Translations under genes and position numbers: made by a program | Source of the DNA: Lolium rigidum | Taxonomy: Eukaryota > Streptophyta > Magnoliopsida > Poales > Poaceae | NCBI RefSeq assembly: GCF_022539505.1 | Contig: NC_061510.1 | Coordinates: 95,434,292-95,498,291, forward strand | DNA: 64,000 nt | Direction: 5' to 3' | Notes under the pieces: model-generated | Told to the model about the DNA's origin: nothing | The model's database searches: none | Seen by the model: only the letters and a program-made list of their open reading frames with translations | Shown here: positions 1 through 10,505 of the stretch, one piece after another | Numbering within the stretch: position 1 is the stretch's first letter | How the letters are laid out: each line of letters begins with the position of its first letter

Positions 1-1813
1 AAGGGCACCCACGAAGTGCGCCAACCTTGGCAGCCACGCATTGGCTCGCGAGTTGTCTCCCACTGCCTCCAGTTGAAACTCAAGCTTGGTTTCCACAGTG
101 AGAGGTTGGTGGGATTGTGGGTCCCGAGGCGAGTCGGAACGGGATGTTGGCTACCAGCAGCTCCCCGGGGTCCACTATCCTCCTCACGGTTTCGCGTTTG
201 CGGTCTGTAGACAGAAGGTGACCGCTGCAAGGGGGGTCACCACCCTCTCACGCATGCGCGTCTGTGGTGCACACGCGCTCGTTCGAATGCCGTGTGGCCA
301 TCAACGAATTGTCTGGTGGGGCTTCTCCCACTAACGCCTCGGCCAGGTGAGTCTTTTTGTTTGAGGACGTGAGGAACTTGCGCTCGGCCCACCGCTGGGT
401 GGCCCTATCACCAGCAGTGGATCTTGTCATGCCTTGGGCAGCTCCTTCTGAGCCCCTTGGCATGACGTCGGCCGTCGATGGTGAGAGTGTTCATGATTCC
501 AAATTGCAGGCATTTTATCTTATAGTTTCGCACTAGTTACATTAGGATTTTCGTATTTTATTGCGCTTGCGCGCACTTTTCTTTGCTTGTTTCTCCAGGG
601 TCCCGAGATCTTAAGGAGCGATGGAAATGCCTTTTAAAGCTATTAACTTTGAAGAATAAACCGTCAAACTGAAGCTGCAGAAGTGCTCTGAAGGTGAAAA
701 GCCATCAGAGATACAAGCGTCAAGGACTTTAATGAGCAACGATACGGACACAACCCACCCGTATCGGGTCTCGGCGCAGCCGCCTCATCAAATACCTTCT
801 CCCCTGAAGACGGATCAGAGATCCAACACACAGAGACACCAGAACTCCCTAAAGCTCGACCTTTGGGAGGGATCCGGAGAGGAAACTAGCAAAGGGTATC
901 GATCCGGAAAATCACAAGGATCCTTGGAGGCTCAAGCATCCTCTTCATCATCACCACCGTCGTCATTAACATCTACAACCATTACCTCCATTCTTGTTGT
1001 AATCCCTAGATCTCATTACGGATTTGCACTTTCATCTATCCATTTGTGTACCATGCATATTATTATGATAATTTTGATTACCTCCATGAGTGATTAGTTT
1101 GCCTTCTTCTTGGGGAGATGGAGAAACCCTAGCAACATTAGGATATGAAATAAAGATGATTCATTCCTTAATTTATAATTGTATGTCTTAGTTGTCTCTC
1201 TTGATCTTGTGTGAACGAGATTTGCATATGGGACGAGAGAGGGAACTACTCTTGGGTAGAGGGTGTTGCTGATGGTGCTAAGTAAGATGCCGCATCAGAT
1301 CTTCATTTTACCTATCCAAGGGGGTATGAGGAGACTCACTGAACCTATCCATAACCATGGGGAAACCCTTAGTTATAGTCGCATCGAAGTGGCTGACTAT
1401 CAATCGCTATGGTGGTTGTGAGGGATGACAACTGATGGTTGATCCGTTGTCATCCAGTTATGGAGCTGCAGCCCATGCATACCCACGAAGGAAGGAATAT
1501 ATTATCCTAATTATGATTAATACCTTGTTAGTGGTGCACCCACACTTCCGTGAGAACTCTTTAGCCTATTTTAGTTTCATCTAAAAGCCTTTATAATCAA
1601 CCCCCTAGGTTGGAATCTCTAGTCTCTAGCATTTCAATTTACTCAAATACAAACACTTTCAAAAGCATTCTTACTTGCAATAGTAGGCTTCACATAAATA
1701 TACTTTAATAATGGTAATTAGGAGCATTAAGACCTTCTGCAATCTACCTTTCCGCGGTTCGATACTCTTACTTCGAAATTAGCTACAAATGAATTGTACA
1801 CTTGCAGCCATCA
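1..1813 (+). repeat. 3' part of a Gypsy LTR (element K)
   Basis: The stretch ends in CATCA at 1813 and is followed, after a short spacer, by a decayed primer-binding site, the same arrangement as in the Gypsy elements further right. An AATAAA-like site lies near 1150. The LTR start is not identifiable and may lie left of the window; no partner LTR is visible. The small ORFs here show no recognisable protein. The first ~500 bases are GC-richer and may belong to something else. Confidence 0.5.
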
Positions 1814-1823
1814 AACTATTTTC

Positions 1824-1841
1824 TAGCATTGTTGCTGGGGA
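1824..1841 (+). promoter_or_regulatory. Decayed tRNA-Asp-type primer-binding site of element K
   Basis: This 18-mer aligns with the primer-binding site at 34559-34576 with five differences, all G-to-A or C-to-T transitions, as expected from decay of methylated cytosines. It sits 10 bases after the LTR end, the same spacing as in the other Athila-like elements of the window. Confidence 0.55.
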
Positions 1842-2019
1842 GCTAAGTGATTTTGGTATTTGTTTCTAATTATCTTAATTTATTATTGTTATACTAAAGT
1901 TGTTCGCTAGTTTAGGTAAACCACCATGACTGGGTTGGGTCTTATGAACCAGCTCAACGCTTCCACCAACGTTGGGGATTTCAACATTGCCATCATAAAG
2001 GAGACCCGAACGTAAATAT

Positions 2020-2261
2020 TGATTATGAAATTAAACCTCAAGTACTCCTTGCAATTTTTCACAAAAATAAATTTGCAGGAGATAATATTGATGAAGATCC
2101 ATGCAAACACCTGGATTTCTTCAAAGATATTTGTGGGACTTTTAAACTGAAGAATTATACGAAAATGAGGTAATGTTGAAGTTATTTAACCAAACTCTAA
2201 CCGGTACTGTTTCATCTTGGTATAGAACATGTCCCGCGGAAACTATTCGCACCTCGTACAA
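2020..2261 (+). pseudogene. Gypsy gag fragment (element K)
   Basis: Translation over this interval shows a Retrotrans_gag-like stretch, with DEDPCKHLDFFKDICGTF followed by LKLFNQTLTGTVSSWY, which matches the 'DP..HL..F..IC' and 'LRLFP.SL...A..W' layout of Athila-type Gag. Gag would package element RNA into virus-like particles. The frame is cut at 2261 by CACTA-1. Only about 60 bases of the same flank (7660-7721) remain before the Copia element, and I cannot recognise gag in them. The upstream start near 1926 is not in frame, so the copy was probably already decayed. Confidence 0.55.
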
Positions 2262-2600
2262 CACTATTAGGAAAAGGGCAATCAGTGGCGCACCACTTTT
2301 ACCCATCAGTGGCGCACTAGAGGTGCGCCACTGTTATCACGCCACTGCTAAGTTTTAGTAGTGGCGCACTAGTGGTGCGCCACAACTATCCTAAGTAACA
2401 GTGGCGCACTATGTGGTGCGCCATTGACAAGTCCGATGATGCGCCACTATTACCCCAAAGGGGTGCGCCACTGTTGTTCTGCGATAGTGCGCCACAACTC
2501 TATGGTTTCGGTGCGCTACTTGCTACCTCTCGGGGTGCGCCACTGTTATGGCGTTCTGGTGCGCCATTGCTGCCTGTACAAGTGCGCCACTGCTAGTATT
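2262..2600. repeat. CACTA-1 left terminal and subterminal repeats
   Basis: After the terminal inverted repeat come about ten units built on GTGGCGCAC or its reverse GTGCGCCAC, often as head-to-head pairs a few bases apart. In CACTA elements such arrays are the binding sites of a TNPA-like accessory protein; that role is family knowledge, not shown here. Confidence 0.85.
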
Positions 2601-3165
2601 TCGTTTTTATTTTTTGTATTCCTGGCAGGTATTTGTACAGGTTGTATATCACACTATAACAACACAAATACAGTATATATAACACATATAAGCAGCTAGC
2701 ACAGTATACCAATACATAGTCCTTCACATTAGCCTCCATGATTCACAAGATTTCAAATATTAGATAAGTGTTACGGTGTTACAAGTCACAAATGAGCTAG
2801 TGGTTACACAAGGTCGATCATCTAAACTAGCATCACATAGAAGAGAGCTAGAGTCACTACTAGCACCGTCCCGATGAAAGTGGTCTTCATCCGGTTCCTC
2901 CTCCGCTCCGTCCTCTCTCCCGCCAGATAGCGTGCGTATCTATCTTCGGCCTCCGCTCTAGTGGTGTACCCTTTGTAGCTGTTACCGCTAAAACGGTGAA
3001 CCTGTCTCCGACACTCCTCCCAGTCGTTTTAGACTCCGGGAACCTTGCCCTTGTACACGACATACCACGTCATATCTGCACATATATGAACAAGCCAAAG
3101 AAACATTAGTGCACGCTCATAGATGTTCGCAACGAATGAGAGCAAACTCAAAAACGATCCAAGTA
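2601..3165. other. CACTA-1 internal non-coding stretch
   Basis: No coding signal recognised. It is AT-rich near 2640-2800 and holds no known motif beyond its position between the subterminal array and the tandem array. Confidence 0.5.
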
Positions 3166-4000
3166 GTATGAACTAAATGGAATGCCTCATACATTGTTGG
3201 TCGAAACAAATATGAACATCCCGGGATGGCGTTAGTGAGGCCAGGTAGGATGCACAAGAGATTGATATTTGTGCCATCACACCGGGCTCACTAGCGTCAC
3301 CCGGAGTGTAGTGACCACAAAATTTAATCATCGGCCAATTCAATTAAGAAGTGCAAACTCAAATGAGAGACAAGTAGCTAGTATGAACTAAATGGAATGC
3401 CTCATACATTGTTGGTCGAAACAAATATGAACATCCCGGGATGGCGTTAGTGAGGCCAGGTAGGATGCACAAGAGATTGATATTTGTGCCATCACACCAG
3501 GCTCACTAGCGTCACCCCGGAGTGTAGTGACCACAAAATTTAATCATCGGCCAATGCAATTAAGAAGTGCAAACTCAAATAAGAGACAAGTAGCTAGTAT
3601 GAACTAAATGGAATGCCTCATATTTTGTTGGTTGGAAAAAATATTAACATTTAGAGAAGGGGTAAGCGAAACTAAGTAGGATGCACAAGAGATTGAGATT
3701 GATATTTGTGTCATCGCACCAGGTTCACTGGCCCCTCCTCCAAGTGTATAGGTGACCAAACATTCTAATCATCGGCATTCTGAAAAACCAAAGCAAATGG
3801 AATGACGATGGCCTCATACATTGTTGGTCCAAACAAATATGAACATCCCGGGATGGCGTAAGTGAGGCCCGGTAGGATGCACAAGAGATTGATACTTGTG
3901 CCATCGCACCAGAGCTCACTTGCGTCACCCGAGGTCCTCTCGTTGACCAAACATTTCGTACACACATCATGGAAAACAGCCAATTCGTACACACATCATG
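3166..4000. repeat. ~215-bp tandem array in CACTA-1
   Basis: A unit starting GTATGAACTAAATGGAATGC recurs at 3166, 3381 and 3597 (spacing 215 and 216 bases), with a more divergent fourth copy from about 3790. Each unit contains AACATCCCGGGATGG or a variant, and GATGCACAAGAGATTG. Related units occur in the opposite orientation in CACTA-2 (29350-31030), so this is a shared family component. Confidence 0.85.
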
Positions 4001-4100
4001 GACATAACATCATCATACCTAACATCCTAGCTTCATACAATTTAAGATAGAATTCAAACAACACGAAGCAACGAAGATAGAGTTGATAACACTCTAAGTT

Positions 4101-4591
4101 CTAACTATCGGTGTTCGAGCCGGATTCGCCGGTGTGGGGGTAGTGCACACGGCAGGCGGTGTCGTCGAACACCTTGACAATCATCTCGCCGTCCCCCTCG
4201 TACAGGAAGGTGAGCAGGCAGCCGGGCTCGAGGTGGAGGTCACGGGCGAACTTGTCCCACCCCGTGTGCAGGTACATCTTGCCCTGCCCGTCGAACAGGA
4301 CCTCCACGGGCCAGCGGCGAAGTTGCAGCTAGCCTCCCGTAGCTGCAAGTGCGCCGGCTCGACGCCGTCGACGAACTCGGCGAACTTGTCCGGTAGCCTC
4401 TTGATGCCGAGTGGTTCGTCGTCGATGCGGAGGAGGAACTCGAAGCATCGTTCCTCATGCGAAGACGAGGAGGATGCAGGTGACGGTGACCGTGGGGCCC
4501 TTGCTGCTCCACCGCGGCGGCCCCTTCCCCGGCCCCGGGGGCGCCCAGGACCGCGGCCTCGACCGCCTCGCCGGCCACCGGGACCGGCCAT
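4101..4591 (-). pseudogene. Captured B3 DNA-binding domain gene, frameshifted
   Basis: From an ATG at 4591 the minus strand encodes a Gly/Arg/Pro-rich leader of about 45 residues, then CFEFLLRIDDEPLGIKRLP and FAEFVDGVEPAHLQLREASC. After a one-base shift near 4310-4330 it continues as GKMYLHTGWDKFARDLHL, a run ending in LLTFLYEGDGEMIVKVFDD, and a stop at 4101. This has the order of a plant B3 domain: an early FxxxL strand, the G..Y...GW..FA motif, and the L.F.Y.G...F.VKVFD terminal strands. B3 proteins are nuclear transcription factors that bind DNA through this fold. It lies wholly inside CACTA-1 on the strand of the transposase remnant, which indicates capture of a host gene piece. An upstream exon may exist near 5120-5220, since the minus strand offers a GT donor after TCCTCCAAG. 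The domain call rests on motif recognition only. Confidence 0.6.
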
Positions 4592-5816
4592 CCTACATGT
4601 TTACATTTTTGAACCGTATTACGATCCATTCCACTAACAAAATTGGGCATGACCTATGCTAATTTATGGACATATGAGTGCCCCATTTTCGCCGAAACGG
4701 AAATGAATCAACATTTCGGCGATAATGGGCAACTCTGTCGATCCCTGCACAAGAATATGACACCATAGGTGCACGACAACAGCTAGCAGCACATCTCAGT
4801 AGAAGCAGTTAAACTCTGAAAATAAAAGAGCTACACTTGGTACTACTATAGCAGAAATAAAAGAAAGGCGCCAAAATGCAAGCCTGGACTGGTACCAATT
4901 GTTGCCCCCAACAGTACAAACATTTATACCATTTCATTTGATGATGACTTGCTAGTACAAAAATGCAGTTCTTAAATATGAAGTTGTTCAATCTGCCCTT
5001 AAGTTGTGCACTTAAGACATCTCCCTACCAAGCTAGTACAAAATGGCTATCCAAATAAAGGGTACAACATCAAGCTTATTAGAGAGCAAATAAATGTACA
5101 GCAGCAAGCTTATTAGAGGGCTACCTTGGAGGATGCGGCGGCAGTCTTCTGCAGCGGTGTTAGCAGTCGAGGGCGACGGCGGTGTGCTTGTCCTGCTCCT
5201 GCTCCAAGCCTTGCAAATTTTCAAAATAAAAATTCAGTAAGCTAGAACAAAATAACCAAGTCCAATATTTATTACTTCCCCTAATTAGTGTGCTAGAAAA
5301 CTAGAAACAGTTTTAAGTACAGGTTGTGTTGAATAAACATGTAAGGGAAAACCATAGACTTCCCAAAATAGCAGCTAAACCTAAATTTCCTAAACCTAAA
5401 GTTGCTACTGCCACCTAAACCTAAATTTTCTAAACCTAAATTTGCTCCTGCCACCTAAACCTAAATTTTCTACTGCCACCTAAACTAAATGAAACTGCTA
5501 ACAAATCCTAGCAGTAACAAATCCTAGCTATTTCTATATCACCAAATTAAATGAAACTACTGCTAGTAGTAGCAATGAAACTAAATGAACCTGCTGCTAG
5601 CAGTAGCACCACTTTTAATTTGAAACATTTCGAATATTTCATTTGCAAAGTTCTAGAGAACATTAGCTAGTAGCTAATTGACAAATATTCGATTAACTGA
5701 ATAGCACCAAACCAGCAACAATGCTCCAGAAGTTTACTACTGTAACTTGCTTGAGCTCGATCCTATGTTATAAAGGACGAGTGGGGAGGCTGGGAGGATC
5801 AAGCATAATAAAATCC
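4592..5816. other. CACTA-1 non-coding region with CCTAAA minisatellite
   Basis: Mostly AT-rich and without a convincing protein. About 5384-5490 is a degenerate minisatellite of CCTAAACCTAAATTT-type units with 'tgccac' spacers. The interval 5120-5220 could be a small minus-strand exon of the captured gene. Confidence 0.5.
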
Positions 5817-6424
5817 CTAATTTAGTTTATCTACTTTTCTGTTCTTAGTTGCTAGAATCTGAGCCCGAGTGCTCCAATCCCCTTCTCTTCTATCCATGGC
5901 AATCAGAGGCCCATCGGGGTCCTGAGAGAGAGGGAGGGAGGGGAGAGGGGCCTCACCTGCGGCGACGGCGATGGCGGTTGGAGGCGGTCGGGGTCCTCGG
6001 GGTCCTTGCGCATGTTGACGTTGTTCTTGAGGTTGAGTGCCTACTGGTGTCCATGATGTGGTTAGTAGACGGAGGGACGCCACTAGGTCAGAGAGGGAGG
6101 GAGGGGAGACGGGCCTCACCTGCGGCGACGCGATGACGGCAGGCGGTAAATCGAGGGGGAGAGGCCACCGGTAGATCGAGGTCGAGGGGATCTAGCCACC
6201 GGTGTCTGTGGCCGCTCGCGTGAGAGGAGGGGTGCCAAGGAGAGGAGGGCGTCGCCGGGGTGGTGAGGGCGTCGGAGAGGTGGCGAGGAGAGGAGGGCGT
6301 CGCCGGGGCCGCGGGTGGGAGGTGGCGTCGGAGAGGGCGTCGCCGGTGGGAGGTGGCCGTCGAGATCGAGTGGGGAATGGGGAGGATGGTCGGGACGGGG
6401 GATTTTTGTCTAAGTCCCAGACCC
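5817..6424 (-). other. GC-rich segment of CACTA-1 with a duplicated splice-donor-like block
   Basis: A block reading GAGAGGGAGGGAGGGGAGA followed by GGGCCTCACCTGCGGCGACG occurs near 5926 and again near 6090, about 164 bases apart. On the minus strand each copy reads CGCAG|GTGAGG, a consensus 5' splice donor. This suggests a duplicated first exon, or a promoter/5'UTR segment, of the captured gene. No protein family is recognisable, and GC skew makes several spurious ORFs. Confidence 0.4.
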
Positions 6425-6505
6425 CCTTAGCAATAGCGCACCTCTAGTGGTGCGCCACTATGAGGCTTAGCAATGGCGCACCTCTAGGGGTGCGCCACTA
6501 CCAGC
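6425..6505. repeat. Internal subterminal-type CACTA array
   Basis: Four GCGCACCTCTAG / GGTGCGCCACTA units lie here, more than 1.1 kb inside the right end. They look like a subterminal array of another CACTA end, so CACTA-1 may be a composite of two elements or the product of an internal deletion. Confidence 0.7.
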
Positions 6506-6589
6506 ATAGGTTTGGGTCAAAATGCAAACAGACCAAGGTTTGACAGAAATCGATTAGTACCGCACTGGCTCTGTCCCCTGGTTGGTTTG

Positions 6590-6634
6590 CCAAACCTGGC
6601 CGGCCAGGTTCGAACCCTGGCGGCCCCATTTTTT
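6590..6634 (+). other. tRNA-like T-arm with B-box and oligo-T
   Basis: CCAGG-TTCGAAC-CCTGG (6604-6620) forms a perfect T-arm whose GGTTCGAACCC matches the RNA polymerase III B-box. It is followed by CGGCCCCA, like an acceptor end with discriminator base, and by six Ts. No complete cloverleaf can be built upstream, so this is a tRNA or SINE remnant, not a tRNA gene. Confidence 0.4.
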
Positions 6635-6843
6635 CACTTTTTTATTAAATTGATTTAACACTATAATAAATATCATAATACACCAAAATAAAAGGCATAA
6701 ATAATTATAATTATGTAGAATATTTAAGATACTATAGAATCAAGAAAATATCCAAAAATATAAATTATATGTCTATTTTGATCGGTACAATGTGTAGATT
6801 AACAATATGACATCCATTATTCATACAAGTAAATGATACATAA

Positions 6844-7306
6844 TTATCTTTTCACAATCTTCTTGCCCTTCTTTCTCGCGGTTGAATAATTTAGCCCCGG
6901 AACTCCTAGACTTCTTCTCTTGAATGGACGGCCTTTAGGTAGGGTGGTCCTGCTTCTTCTTGTTGTGTATGGTTCTTCATCATCGTCGTCGTCATCTTCC
7001 ATCTTCGGATCGCCGTACTGGTCAAAGGCTGGCTCGTTGGTGGTCCTGCTTTTTGTGTTGTAGCGCGACTAGGTTTGCTATTTCAAAGTCGGCGATTCGA
7101 CCCTTGAAGTCGACATGCATTTCGCGCTTACCGTCGCGGTGACCCCATCCAGCGAGCTTCCCGAGATGCCTGTTTACGGGCAGGCCAACGGGGTTCTCGA
7201 TTTCTGGATAACTCGTGTAGAAGGAGATGCACTCTTCGGTCAGAAATCCCTTGGCTACGTTTCCGTCTGGACGTGCCCTGTTGCGAACGTACCGGGAGTA
7301 CCATGT
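6844..7306 (-). pseudogene. CACTA (En/Spm-like) transposase, C-terminal remnant
   Basis: On the minus strand, from the edge of the subterminal array, an open frame reads RYVRNRARPDGNVAKGF, LTEECISFY, then GKLAGWGHRDGKREMHVDF and GRIADFEIANLVALQH. This is the conserved C-terminal region (DUF4218-like) of TNP2-type CACTA transposases. After a frameshift near 7040 it continues with a run of Asp/Glu, a basic segment and a stop at 6844. The intact protein would recognise the transposon ends and cut and rejoin DNA; here the catalytic part is missing, so the element depends on another copy. It abuts the terminal array directly, consistent with an internal deletion. Confidence 0.7.
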
Positions 7307-7659
7307 CGGCGGTGCGCCATAGCTAGTAGTGGCGCACCACGCAGTGCGCCATTGCTAAAGCCCTCATCTCTAAAGGGCCCTGGCCACCTCCTAGCAGTGG
7401 CGCACCACAAATCCATGCGCCATAAGTAAGCAAAGTAGCAGTGGCGCACCATGGAGACGTGCGGCACTATTAGTTTTGGGTAGGAGCTGGCCTCCTGCCA
7501 GGAATTAGTAATGGCGCACCACAAACAAGGTGCGCCACTACTACATTTGTAACAGTGGCCCACCATTTTGTGGTGCGCCACTGCTAAGTAGTAGTGGCGC
7601 ACGACCATCATGGTGCGCCACTGAAGTCAACCTTACGGCTAGGCCTTTTCCTAGTAGTG
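7307..7659. repeat. CACTA-1 right subterminal and terminal repeats
   Basis: About ten GTGGCGCAC / GTGCGCCAC units, many as inverted pairs, end in the terminal inverted repeat at 7659. They mirror the left array. Confidence 0.85.
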
Positions 7660-7721
7660 CAACCTACGTAAATGATTTGTGTCTCAATTCTACCCGAAGA
7701 GTAAGTCAATAGTGATAAGAC

Positions 7722-7847
7722 TGTTGGAGAATAGCAACTAGTATTCACAGAGGGCCATAGGCCAGTACATGTACATGTGTGACAATGTGCAGGTAAGCCC
7801 CTCATACACTAGGGAATAATGAAAAAAGGAACTATACAACTCTAACA
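7722..7847 (-). repeat. Copia 3' LTR (126 bp)
   Basis: Begins TGTTGGAG and ends CTCTAACA, so both strands show TG...CA. It is among the shortest LTR sizes for a full Copia element; plus-strand bases 7848-7856 (CCCCCCCTC) read as the purine tract on the minus strand. Confidence 0.93.
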
Positions 7848-7856
7848 CCCCCCCTC
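7848..7856 (-). promoter_or_regulatory. Copia polypurine tract
   Basis: GAGGGGGGG on the minus strand lies directly against the 3' LTR, the standard position for plus-strand DNA priming. Confidence 0.8.
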
Positions 7857-7950
7857 AAACTCATGGTGGATCAACAACACTGAGTTTGGAGAGAAAGAAA
7901 CCATGTTGTGCTCTAGTCTGGGCCTTCGTGAAGAAGTCAGCAAGCTGAAG

Positions 7951-9333
7951 CTACGAAGGCACATAATGAAGAGCCATAACCTGATGCTGCACAACATGAC
8001 GCACATAGAAGGCATCAACACCGATGTGTTTGGTGAGCTCGTGCTTCACCGGATCACGCACAATGTTGATGGCACCAGTACTGTCCGATAAGAGCGGAGT
8101 AGGAGCATCAGCAGAAACACCAAAGTCCGCAAGTAAACAGCGTAACCAAGTCACCTCAGCCATCAATAGAGCCATCGCTCGCAACTCAGCCTCCACACTC
8201 GAACGAGAGACTGCAACCTTCTTCTTGGTCTTCCAAGCAATGAGAGAGCCACCAAGAAAGACACAGTAGGCAGAAAGAGACTTGCGATCCTCTGGATCGC
8301 TAGCCCAGGTAGCAGCTGAGTAGGTCTGGAGCTGTAAGGAGCTGGAGCGAGGAAAGAAAAGCCGACGAGAGATAGTGCCGCGAAGATAGCGAAGGACACG
8401 AAGAAGATGACTATAGTGGACACTAGTGGGAGCAGCCATGAACTGACTCAGAATCTGGACTGGGTAGGAGATGTCAGGACGTGTGACAGCAAGGTAGACA
8501 AGACTCCCAACCAAGTGACGATAGCGAGTCGGGTCCGGAAGAGGATCTCCATCAGTGGAACGGAGGCGGACATTAAGCTCCATAGGAGTCTCGACAATGC
8601 GCTCATCACCAAGAGCGGCACGAGTGAGAAGGTCCTGAATATACTTCTCCTGGGAGATATAGAAGCCATCGGAGGTAGAGGAAACCTCAAGCCCAAGAAA
8701 GTAGCGGAGAGGACCAAGATCGGTCATGAGAAACCGATCGTGAAGACGGGCCTTGACAAAGGCAATGTACTCAGGGTCGTCGCCTGTGATGATCATGTCA
8801 TCAACATAAAGAAGAAGCAGAGTCCGACCACGAGAGGATGTGTGGACAAAAAGCGCAGGGTCATGGGCGCTAGGGATGAAACCAGCAGCGATGACTAAAG
8901 AGGCAAAACGCTGAAACCAGGCGCGGGGGGCTTGCTTAAGGCCATAGAGAGAGCGCCGGAGATGACAGACCATGCCATCAGGAACAGAGTAGCCAGGGGG
9001 TGGCTTCATGTATACCTCCTCACTTAACTCACCGTTAAGAAAAGCATTATGTCCATCAAGCTGAGAGACAGACCAGTGGCGAACAGAAGCAACAGCAAGA
9101 AGAGTACGAACATTGGTCATGTGAGCCACGTGAGTAAAGGTCTCGTCATAGTCACAGCCATAATCCTGCTGAAAGCCGCGAGCGACAAGGCGAGCCTTGT
9201 AGCGCTCAAGAGAACCATCGGAGCGAGTCTTGATCTTGTAGACCCACTTGTAGGTGATGGGACAAACAGCGGAAGGAGGAGTAATAACATCCCAAGTGCC
9301 AGTACGCTCAAGAGCAGCAATCTCCTCAGCCAT
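7951..9333 (-). pseudogene. pol: Copia reverse transcriptase and RNase H
   Basis: A 460-residue frame carries the Copia RT from WKWVYKIK-type motifs (here YKWVYKIKTRSDG), KARLVARGFQQ and VSQLDGHNAFLNGEL, through SLYGLKQAPRAW to the catalytic LLLYVDDMIITG near residue 175. The RNase H part follows (DPEDRKSLSAYCVFLGG, then SSVEAELRAM and LSDSTGAI). It would copy element RNA into DNA and degrade the RNA strand. The frame stops at 7951 soon after LHYVPS; Copia proteins usually run some residues further, so the C-terminus is probably cut by a nonsense change. It is separated from integrase by a frameshift around 9330. Confidence 0.9.
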
Positions 9334-9335
9334 CG

Positions 9336-10505
9336 CTAGCTGCCATTCGGGATGAGCAAGGGCTTCCCGATAAGAGGTCGGCTGGAGGGCAGCAGAAAGA
9401 CCGTAGTTAGTGGGAGAATAGCGATCAGGAGTCGGCTCGGACGAGCACGAAGATGGTGAGTCGGCTCGGACGGAGAGGGCATCGCATCAGAGGTAGAAGG
9501 TATATCAGGAGAAGCAGCATCATCCTCACGGGGACGACGGGAGTAGTGAAAAGGGTAGGGAGGGATGACCGTAGTCGAGGAAGGTGACATGGGAGGGGAA
9601 GATGTGGAGGGTGGGGATGGTGGTGAGGGAGGAGAGGGGGGTCTGGCGGGTGGAGGAGGAGAAGGTGGTGAGAGACTCGGCAGAGCAGGGACCGGAGGCA
9701 CAGGAGGAGGTGAGTCAGGGACCTTGAGAAAAGAGATATCATCCACGAAGAAGGAAGAGGAGGAGGGACGCGGGTAGAAAGGACGAGACTCATCAAAAGT
9801 GACATCCCGAGATATGCGCATCCGACGACCAATAGGATCCCAGCACTTATATCCTTTGTGCTCAGAGCTATAGCCAAGGAAGACACACTCAACCGATTGA
9901 GCACTCAGCTTGGTGCGTTCGCGTGGAGCAAGAAGAACATAGCAAACGCAACCAAAAAGACGAAGGGTTGAGTAATCACGAGTGTGACCAGTGAGACGCT
10001 CAAGAGGAATACCACCCTGCAAGGCTGTGGAGGGCTGAAGGTTGATGTGATAGGTGGAAATAGACATAGCATCAGCCCAGAAGTGAGGAGGAAGAGAGGC
10101 AGCGATCATCATTGCACGTGCCATCTCAATCAAGTGGCGATGTTTGCGCTCAGCCACACCATTTTGGGCATGGGCGCCGGGGCAGAAAAACTGGGCAAGA
10201 GTACCCTGCTCAGCAAGAAAACCACGCAACAGCTGGGAGATATACTCACCGGCAGAATCAGCCCGAAAGACACGTATATGTGTCGAAAACTGAGTATGGA
10301 CCATGGCAGCAAAACACTTATATATCGAGAGAATCTCGCTGCGAGAAGTCATAAAATAAATCTAAGTGTGACGAGAGAAGTCATCGATAAAAAGAACATA
10401 GTAGCGGTGGCCCCCCTTGGAAGCAAAAGGAGCTGGACCCCATACATCAAAATGGACCAAATCAAATGGACGCTGAGATACAGACGCACTAGTAGGATAA
10501 GGTAA
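9336..10505 (-). pseudogene. pol: Copia integrase core and C-terminal domain
   Basis: The interval encodes the rve integrase core in two frames joined near 10350. The catalytic residues lie in the FDVWG region, FRADSAGEYIS, and HAQNGVAERKHRHLIEM, giving a D-D-E layout. A C-terminal stretch with LFGCVCYV, ECVFLGYSSEHKGYKC and then a long Pro/Ser-rich linker follows, as usual before the Copia RT. Integrase joins element cDNA to the chromosome. The frameshift at about 10350 and the shift before RT make it inactive as it stands. Confidence 0.85.

Larger units (their letters stand above)
2262..7659 (-). mobile_element. CACTA DNA transposon 1, non-autonomous, with captured B3 gene
   Basis: The ends are inverted: CACTATTAGGAAAAGG on the left, and the right end reads CACTACTAGGAAAAGG on the minus strand. 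The flanking 3-bp TSD is CAA (2259-2261 and 7660-7662). Subterminal arrays of AGTGGCGCAC-type units lie inside both ends and again at 6425-6505. The transposase is reduced to its C-terminal part (6844-7306, minus), which sets the minus orientation. The rest holds a ~215-bp tandem array, a B3-domain pseudogene and non-coding DNA. It interrupts Gypsy element K. Family name not assigned. Confidence 0.9.

Noticed and set aside
2262..2600. Short spaced repeats that could suggest a CRISPR-like array
   Set aside because: Units are inverted pairs with irregular spacing next to a CACTA terminal inverted repeat in plant DNA; they are subterminal transposon repeats.
9049..9339. Plus-strand ORFs within the Copia region
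   Set aside because: Shadows of the minus-strand RT frame; no domains.
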